From contig NZ_JBPAXY010000003.1 in NCBI RefSeq assembly GCF_050897975.1, positions 186,001 to 250,000 of the forward strand: a stretch of DNA of 64,000 bases, in the 5' to 3' direction. The notes below the pieces were generated by a model. The model was not told the DNA's origin. It saw nothing but the letters and a program-made list of their open reading frames with translations, and ran no database searches. This document shows positions 60,151 through 64,000 of the stretch, piece by piece. Every line of letters begins with the position of its first letter. The first letter of the stretch is position 1. The DNA is from Pseudooceanicola sp050897975 (GTDB taxonomy: Bacteria; Pseudomonadota; Alphaproteobacteria; Rhodobacterales; Rhodobacteraceae). Position numbers and translations under genes: made by a program.

Positions 60151-60171
60151 TTGATACCTTTCGGGTATCAA
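60151..60171 (-). promoter_or_regulatory. CatM/BenM-type operator ATAC-N7-GTAT before catA
   Basis: ATAC at 60154-60157 and GTAT at 60165-60168, seven bases apart, lie inside a perfect 8-bp inverted repeat (TTGATACC and its complement, 5-base spacer). This is the known consensus for the muconate-responsive LysR regulators CatM and BenM. It is 76 bases upstream of the catA start, at the promoter of the operon that encodes the LysR gene. Confidence 0.8.
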
Positions 60172-60523
60172 TTGCCTTTCCGGCGCACCTTTTTGAAATG
60201 GGAATCTTCACCTTTCCCGAGGCTTGCCCGGCGGGTCGGGGGGCATTGGGTCCGGTTGCGACCCGGGCGAGTTGACAAAAGCGTCAGAAACCCCCATCTG
60301 GGGCGGAACGGTCGCGCAGCTGCGTGAGCCTGCCGCGCCCCGAACGGGGGGCGCATCGGCCGTCTCTCCCCCGGTTCCCCATCACGCAGGGTTCTCGACG
60401 CGGGCCACGGGGCGCGAAAGGCGCCAGCGACCGGATCCGCATCACCCTCTTTGCCTCGTCCGCTTCGGGCGGGGTGCCACTGTTTCCGCGCGGGACCGCC
60501 CGCCGCGGGTGAAAGGATCATAC
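60172..60523. other. Divergent intergenic region between catA and rhlE
   Basis: No gene is supported here. A TTGACA at 60272-60277 with a weak CATCTG 17 bases later could be the promoter for the helicase gene, leaving a leader of about 220 bases. That leader is GC-rich with several short self-complementary stretches, but I see no named element. Confidence 0.35.
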
Positions 60524-61864
60524 GTGACCCAATTCGAAGATCTCGGCCTGGCGCCGGGACTGACCGCACGTCTGGCCGAGGCCGGACTGACCGACCCGAC
60601 CCCCATTCAGGAAAAAGCCATTCCGCTGGCCCTTCAGGGCCGCGACGTGCTGGGCCTGGCCCAGACCGGCACCGGCAAGACCCTGGCCTTCGGTCTGCCG
60701 CTGATGCACCGGCTGCTGGAACAGCCGGGCAAACCGCTGCCGCGCGCCGTGAAGGCGCTGGTGCTGGCGCCGACGCGCGAGCTGGTGAACCAGATCGCCG
60801 ACAACCTGAAGATCTATGCCGAGGGCAGCCGCCTGAAGGTGCGCACCGTCGTTGGCGGCCAGTCGATCAACCGCCAGATCAACATGCTGGAACGCGGCTG
60901 TGACATCCTGGTGGCCACGCCGGGCCGCCTGATCGACCTGATGGACCGCCGCGCGGTGGACCTGTCCCATGCCTCTTACCTGGTGCTGGACGAGGCCGAC
61001 CAGATGCTCGACATGGGCTTTATCCACGCGCTGCGCCGCATCGCGCCGCATCTGGGCACACCGCGCCAGACCATGCTGTTCTCGGCCACCATGCCCAAGC
61101 AGATGGAAGAGCTGTCGCGCGCCTATCTGGACAACCCCGAGCGGGTGCAGGTGACACCCCCGGGCAAGGCCGCCGACAAGATCGAGCAATCGGTGCACTT
61201 CCTGCAAAAGGCCGACAAGCCGGGCAAGCTGCGCGAGATCCTGGATCGTGATCCCGGCGCGCTGACGCTGGTCTTCGGGCGCACCAAGCACGGGTCGGAA
61301 AAGCTGATGAAGGGGCTTGTGGCCGATGGCTATAACGCCGCCTCGATCCACGGCAACAAAAGCCAGGGCCAGCGCGACCGCGCCATCAAGGCCTTCCGCG
61401 ACGGCACGATCAACATCCTGGTGGCCACCGATGTGGCCGCGCGTGGCATCGACATTCCCGGCGTCGCCCATGTGATCAACTACGACCTGCCGGAAGTGCC
61501 CGACAACTATGTCCACCGCATCGGCCGCACCGCGCGCGCCGGTCGCGAGGGCGAGGCCCACGCGTTCTGCGCCCCGGACGAGGCGGATCTGCTGCGCCAG
61601 ATCCAGAAGCTGATGAAGATCGACATCCCCGTGGCCAGCGGCGAGGTGCACCCCGGTGTCCTGCCGGGCTCGCCCCGGGTGGCGCCGCCGAAACCGGGCG
61701 GCAAGTCCGGTGGCGGGCGGAGCCGGGGCGGGCGCCCCGGTCAGAAACCGCGCGGCGCTGCGGCGGGCGGCGGCAATGGCGGCGGCGGTGCCGGTGCCAA
61801 GCCCGGCGGGGCCAAGCGGCGTCGGCCGCGTCGGCGCGCCGGGGGCGGTGGCGCCCAGGCCTGA
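60524..61864 (+). CDS. rhlE: DEAD-box RNA helicase, RhlE-like
   Basis: RNA helicase of 446 residues. The core has FEDLGLAPGLTARLAEAGLTDPTPIQ (Q motif), AQTGTGKT, PTRELVNQ, ATPGRLIDL, VLDEADQMLDMGF, FSATMP, ATDVAARGIDIPG and HRIGRTARAGREG. The last 75 residues are Gly/Lys/Arg-rich. The GTG start at 60524 is favoured by AAAGGA six bases upstream. RhlE-type helicases help in ribosome assembly and RNA decay. The gene is monocistronic, with a terminator after it. Confidence 0.9.
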   Translation: MTQFEDLGLAPGLTARLAEAGLTDPTPIQEKAIPLALQGRDVLGLAQTGTGKTLAFGLPLMHRLLEQPGKPLPRAVKALVLAPTRELVNQIADNLKIYAEGSRLKVRTVVGGQSINRQINMLERGCDILVATPGRLIDLMDRRAVDLSHASYLVLDEADQMLDMGFIHALRRIAPHLGTPRQTMLFSATMPKQMEELSRAYLDNPERVQVTPPGKAADKIEQSVHFLQKADKPGKLREILDRDPGALTLVFGRTKHGSEKLMKGLVADGYNAASIHGNKSQGQRDRAIKAFRDGTINILVATDVAARGIDIPGVAHVINYDLPEVPDNYVHRIGRTARAGREGEAHAFCAPDEADLLRQIQKLMKIDIPVASGEVHPGVLPGSPRVAPPKPGGKSGGGRSRGGRPGQKPRGAAAGGGNGGGGAGAKPGGAKRRRPRRRAGGGGAQA

Positions 61865-61909
61865 CGGGCGCTTTGCCCGCTTGACCTTCGGGTCGGATCC
61901 ATTGAACAC

Positions 61910-61943
61910 AAAGGCGGCGGCCCCCGGGGCTGCCGCCTTTTTC
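61910..61943 (+). terminator. Intrinsic terminator after rhlE
   Basis: AAAGGCGGC pairs with GCCGCCTTT, with further GGCCCC/GGGGCT-type pairing inside, followed by TTC. It ends 23 bases before the Acr3 gene start. Confidence 0.8.
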
Positions 61944-61966
61944 ATGCCCGCAGGAGAGCACCGCCC

Positions 61967-63013
61967 ATGTCCCGCACCGATCAGACCGCGCCCGGCCCCC
62001 TGGGGGTCTTCGAACGCTACCTTTCGGTCTGGGTGGCCCTGGCCATGGTGGCGGGGATCGCCATCGGCACCCTGGCGCCGGGGCTGGTGCAGCTGGTGGC
62101 GCGGGCCGAGGTCGCCTCGATCAACCTTGTGGTGGCGGTGCTGATCTGGGCCATGGTCTATCCGATGATGGTCAACGTCGACTTCGGCGCCGTGGCGGGC
62201 GTGGCGCGCCAGCCGCGCGGGCTGCTGGTGACCCTGGCGGTGAACTGGCTGATCAAGCCCTTCACCATGGCGGCCCTGGCGGTGCTCTTCTTCGAGCATG
62301 TCTTCGCCCCCTGGATCGCGCCCGAGGATGCGGCGCAATATATCGCCGGGCTGATCCTGCTGGGGGCGGCGCCCTGTACGGCCATGGTCTTTGTCTGGTC
62401 GCAGCTGACCAAGGGCGATGCCACCTATACGCTGGTGCAGGTCTCGGTCAACGACCTGATCATGGTGGTGGTCTTTGCCCCCATCGTGGCCTTCCTGCTG
62501 GGGGTGACCGAGATCACCGTGCCCTGGCAGACCCTGTTGCTGGCGACCCTGCTTTACGTGGTGCTGCCGCTGCTGGCGGGGCTGGCCACCCGGCGGATGC
62601 TGGGCAGCAAAGCGGCGGTCGAGGCCTTTTCGGCGCGGGTCAAACCCTGGTCGATCCTGGGGCTGATCGCGACGGTGGTGATCCTCTTTGGCCTTCAGGG
62701 CAGCGTGATCCTTGCGCGGCCCCTGGTGATCGTGCTGATCGCCGTGCCGATCCTGATCCAAAGCTACGGCATCTTCGCCCTGGCCTATGGGGCGGCCTTC
62801 CTGCTGAAGGTGCCGCACCGGGTGGCGGCGCCCTGCGCGATGATCGGCACCTCGAACTTCTTCGAACTGGCGGTGGCGGTGGCCATCTCTCTCTTCGGGC
62901 TGAATTCCGGCGCGGCCCTGGCCACGGTGGTGGGGGTGCTGGTCGAAGTGCCGGTGATGCTGTCGCTGGTGGCCTTCGCCAACCGTACCCGGGCGCGGTT
63001 CCCGCAGGGCTAG
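61967..63013 (+). CDS. acr3: Arsenite efflux transporter, Acr3 family
   Basis: Membrane protein of 348 residues with about ten helices. Marks of ACR3 are VYPMMVNVDFGAVAGVARQPRGLLVTLAVNWLIKPFTMAAL and LILLGAAPCTAMVFVWSQLTKGDATYTL, with the conserved Cys next to Pro that takes part in As(III)/Sb(III) transport, and PCAMIGTSNFFELAVAVAISLFG. GGAG lies before the ATG. No arsR, arsC or arsH is in the window, so control is not visible. Confidence 0.9.
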   Translation: MSRTDQTAPGPLGVFERYLSVWVALAMVAGIAIGTLAPGLVQLVARAEVASINLVVAVLIWAMVYPMMVNVDFGAVAGVARQPRGLLVTLAVNWLIKPFTMAALAVLFFEHVFAPWIAPEDAAQYIAGLILLGAAPCTAMVFVWSQLTKGDATYTLVQVSVNDLIMVVVFAPIVAFLLGVTEITVPWQTLLLATLLYVVLPLLAGLATRRMLGSKAAVEAFSARVKPWSILGLIATVVILFGLQGSVILARPLVIVLIAVPILIQSYGIFALAYGAAFLLKVPHRVAAPCAMIGTSNFFELAVAVAISLFGLNSGAALATVVGVLVEVPVMLSLVAFANRTRARFPQG

Positions 63014-63067
63014 GCGCCCCCGAACGCGGTCCGGCCCGGGCCAAGAGAGGCCCCGACCGGGCGGGCG

Positions 63068-64000
63068 TCAGCCCTGCGTGGGGCCGTCGATCAGCAGGTC
63101 GATCACCCGCCGCGGCAGGGCCATGTCGGCCAGCGCCCGGCGGCAGTTCTGCTGGAAGGTCTCAGGGTCGGTGCGGTAGGCGTCCAGCTCCAGGAAATCC
63201 TCGGTCCGCCGCAGACACAGGTGGAAGGTCCGCCCGCGGAACCCCGCCTCGATCCGGCGCGGCTCTTGCCCCTGGTCCGAGGCGATCTGCACCAGGGTTT
63301 CCAGAAACAGCGGCGGCACCAGCTCTTTCGCACGCCCCGGCACCTCGGAATAGACGCGGAAGGGCGCGGCCTCGCCCAGGCCATAGTCCACCGGGCGCAG
63401 CCCGTGGGCCGACAGGAAGACGTCGCGCACCTTGCCCAGGATGCCGCGCGGCCCGGCCTCGAAGACGGTCCAGGGCATGTCCACCGGCGTCTCGACCTCC
63501 AGCACCAGCCCCTTGAAGACCCGCTCCCAGCTTTCGCCCTTGTTGTCGTCGTCGGTGCTGGCCTTGCGCTTGCGCAGGGTGACCTCGGCCAGGCGATAGC
63601 CCACATCGCGCCAGCGCCCGGCCATGCCGTCCTCGATGGCGATATCGGTGAACTGCGGCAGGATCTGCAACCGGTGCAGCGCGGGCAGGTCCAGATAGTC
63701 GCGCGGCGGGCGGGCGACGAAATCACTGACCCCCAGATGCCCGGCCAGGATCGGCGCGATCTGGTCCTTCATCTGGCGATTGAACCGTGCCCGGGTCTGC
63801 TGGACGATCACCCCCGCGATGATGCCGAAGGCCACCAGGATGAAGGCAGGCACGATCCAGCGGGGCGTATCCGCCTCGAAGGGATGGAAGGCCCCGACCA
63901 GCAGCGCCGCCAGCGCGCCCAGCCCCAGCACCACCCGCGCCTGGAACCGGGCCCGGCGCTGCTTATGCTCGGCCAGGTCGCGGCTGCTGCGATAGAGCGG
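63068..64000 (-). CDS. DUF3137-like membrane protein (N-terminus cut by window edge)
   Basis: At least 310 residues lie in the window, and the frame stays open to the edge. Two adjacent hydrophobic segments (VLGLGALAALLVGAF and WIVPAFILVAFGIIAGVIV) follow a basic stretch, and the rest is a soluble domain of about 230 residues with YRLAEVTLRKRKAS, VFKGLVLEVETP and FLELDAYRTDP. The layout matches the DUF3137 (galanin-associated) family of unknown function. A GTG at 63934 is a possible internal start, but coding upstream of it looks real. Confidence 0.7.
   Translation of the reverse strand, partial: PLYRSSRDLAEHKQRRARFQARVVLGLGALAALLVGAFHPFEADTPRWIVPAFILVAFGIIAGVIVQQTRARFNRQMKDQIAPILAGHLGVSDFVARPPRDYLDLPALHRLQILPQFTDIAIEDGMAGRWRDVGYRLAEVTLRKRKASTDDDNKGESWERVFKGLVLEVETPVDMPWTVFEAGPRGILGKVRDVFLSAHGLRPVDYGLGEAAPFRVYSEVPGRAKELVPPLFLETLVQIASDQGQEPRRIEAGFRGRTFHLCLRRTEDFLELDAYRTDPETFQQNCRRALADMALPRRVIDLLIDGPTQG

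Noticed and set aside
60518..62818. 766-codon minus-strand frame opposite the rhlE and acr3 genes
   Set aside because: It is antisense to two well-supported genes and to the terminator between them; the His/Gln/Arg-rich translation is typical of shadow frames.
1..64000. tRNA, rRNA, insertion sequences or prophage genes
   Set aside because: I saw no tRNA-like T-loop and acceptor pairing, no rRNA signature, no transposase or integrase motifs and no target-site duplications; a tRNA scan would settle the first point.

Overview
The window is about 64 kb of GC-rich DNA, densely coding on both strands. Gene content points to an alphaproteobacterium, most likely of the Rhodobacteraceae. The signs are a long class II (B12-dependent) ribonucleotide reductase, many ABC, TRAP and tripartite tricarboxylate (TTT) uptake systems each paired with a periplasmic receptor, N-formylglutamate amidohydrolase, and LysR regulators next to catabolic operons. 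This placement is inference from gene families; no rRNA or tRNA lies in the window. I see no insertion sequence, prophage or CRISPR array. Several genes start with TTG or GTG behind good ribosome binding sites.

Layout. 1-5.3 kb: a truncated ABC ATPase, its receptor and a shikimate-dehydrogenase-like enzyme on the minus strand, then a LysR regulator, an isochorismate synthase and a LuxR-type regulator. The same inverted repeat lies before the receptor gene and before the isochorismate synthase. 5.3-12.6 kb: cytochrome c, a small Cys/His-rich exported protein, a FetAB-type metal exporter, a sucrase/ferredoxin-like Fe-S protein and a FecBCDE-type ferric-chelate importer. 12.6-21.5 kb: a LysR gene, a peptide-type ABC importer and N-formylglutamate amidohydrolase in one operon, divergent from a gamma-glutamyl hydrolase (peptidase C26), then cytochrome b561. 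21.5-28.7 kb: nrdJ with a NrdR-box-like promoter and a structured 3' end, dsbB, a YqaA-type membrane protein, an orphan small gene with a hairpin-rich leader, and a transglutaminase.

28.8-35.9 kb: a ROK regulator divergent from an ABC importer, an endonuclease/exonuclease/phosphatase-fold enzyme and a glycerophosphodiesterase, which together look like a phosphodiester scavenging module. 36-41.5 kb: aldehyde dehydrogenase, a hydroxyisobutyrate-dehydrogenase-like enzyme and a TRAP transporter behind a perfect 16-bp palindrome. 41.7-49.3 kb: a DEAD-box helicase with a long basic repeat tail, then an RND efflux pump with a divergent TetR regulator. 49.3-55.7 kb: TctABC divergent from a response regulator, a sensor kinase and a co-transcribed receptor protein.

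55.7-60.2 kb: a catechol branch operon (catA, catB, an SCP2-like protein, an alpha/beta hydrolase and a LysR gene). It carries a textbook ATAC-N7-GTAT site before catA and lacks catC. 60.5-64 kb: a RhlE-like helicase, an Acr3-type arsenite exporter and a truncated DUF3137-like membrane protein.

The main cross-operon pattern is that four receptor (SBP) genes are each followed by a strong hairpin in the gap before the next gene. No single locus is clearly a new system. The best leads are the LysR/isochorismate synthase pair of operators, the SCP2-like protein in a catC-less catechol operon, the phosphodiester module, and the receptor gene fused by overlap to the TctDE-like two-component genes.
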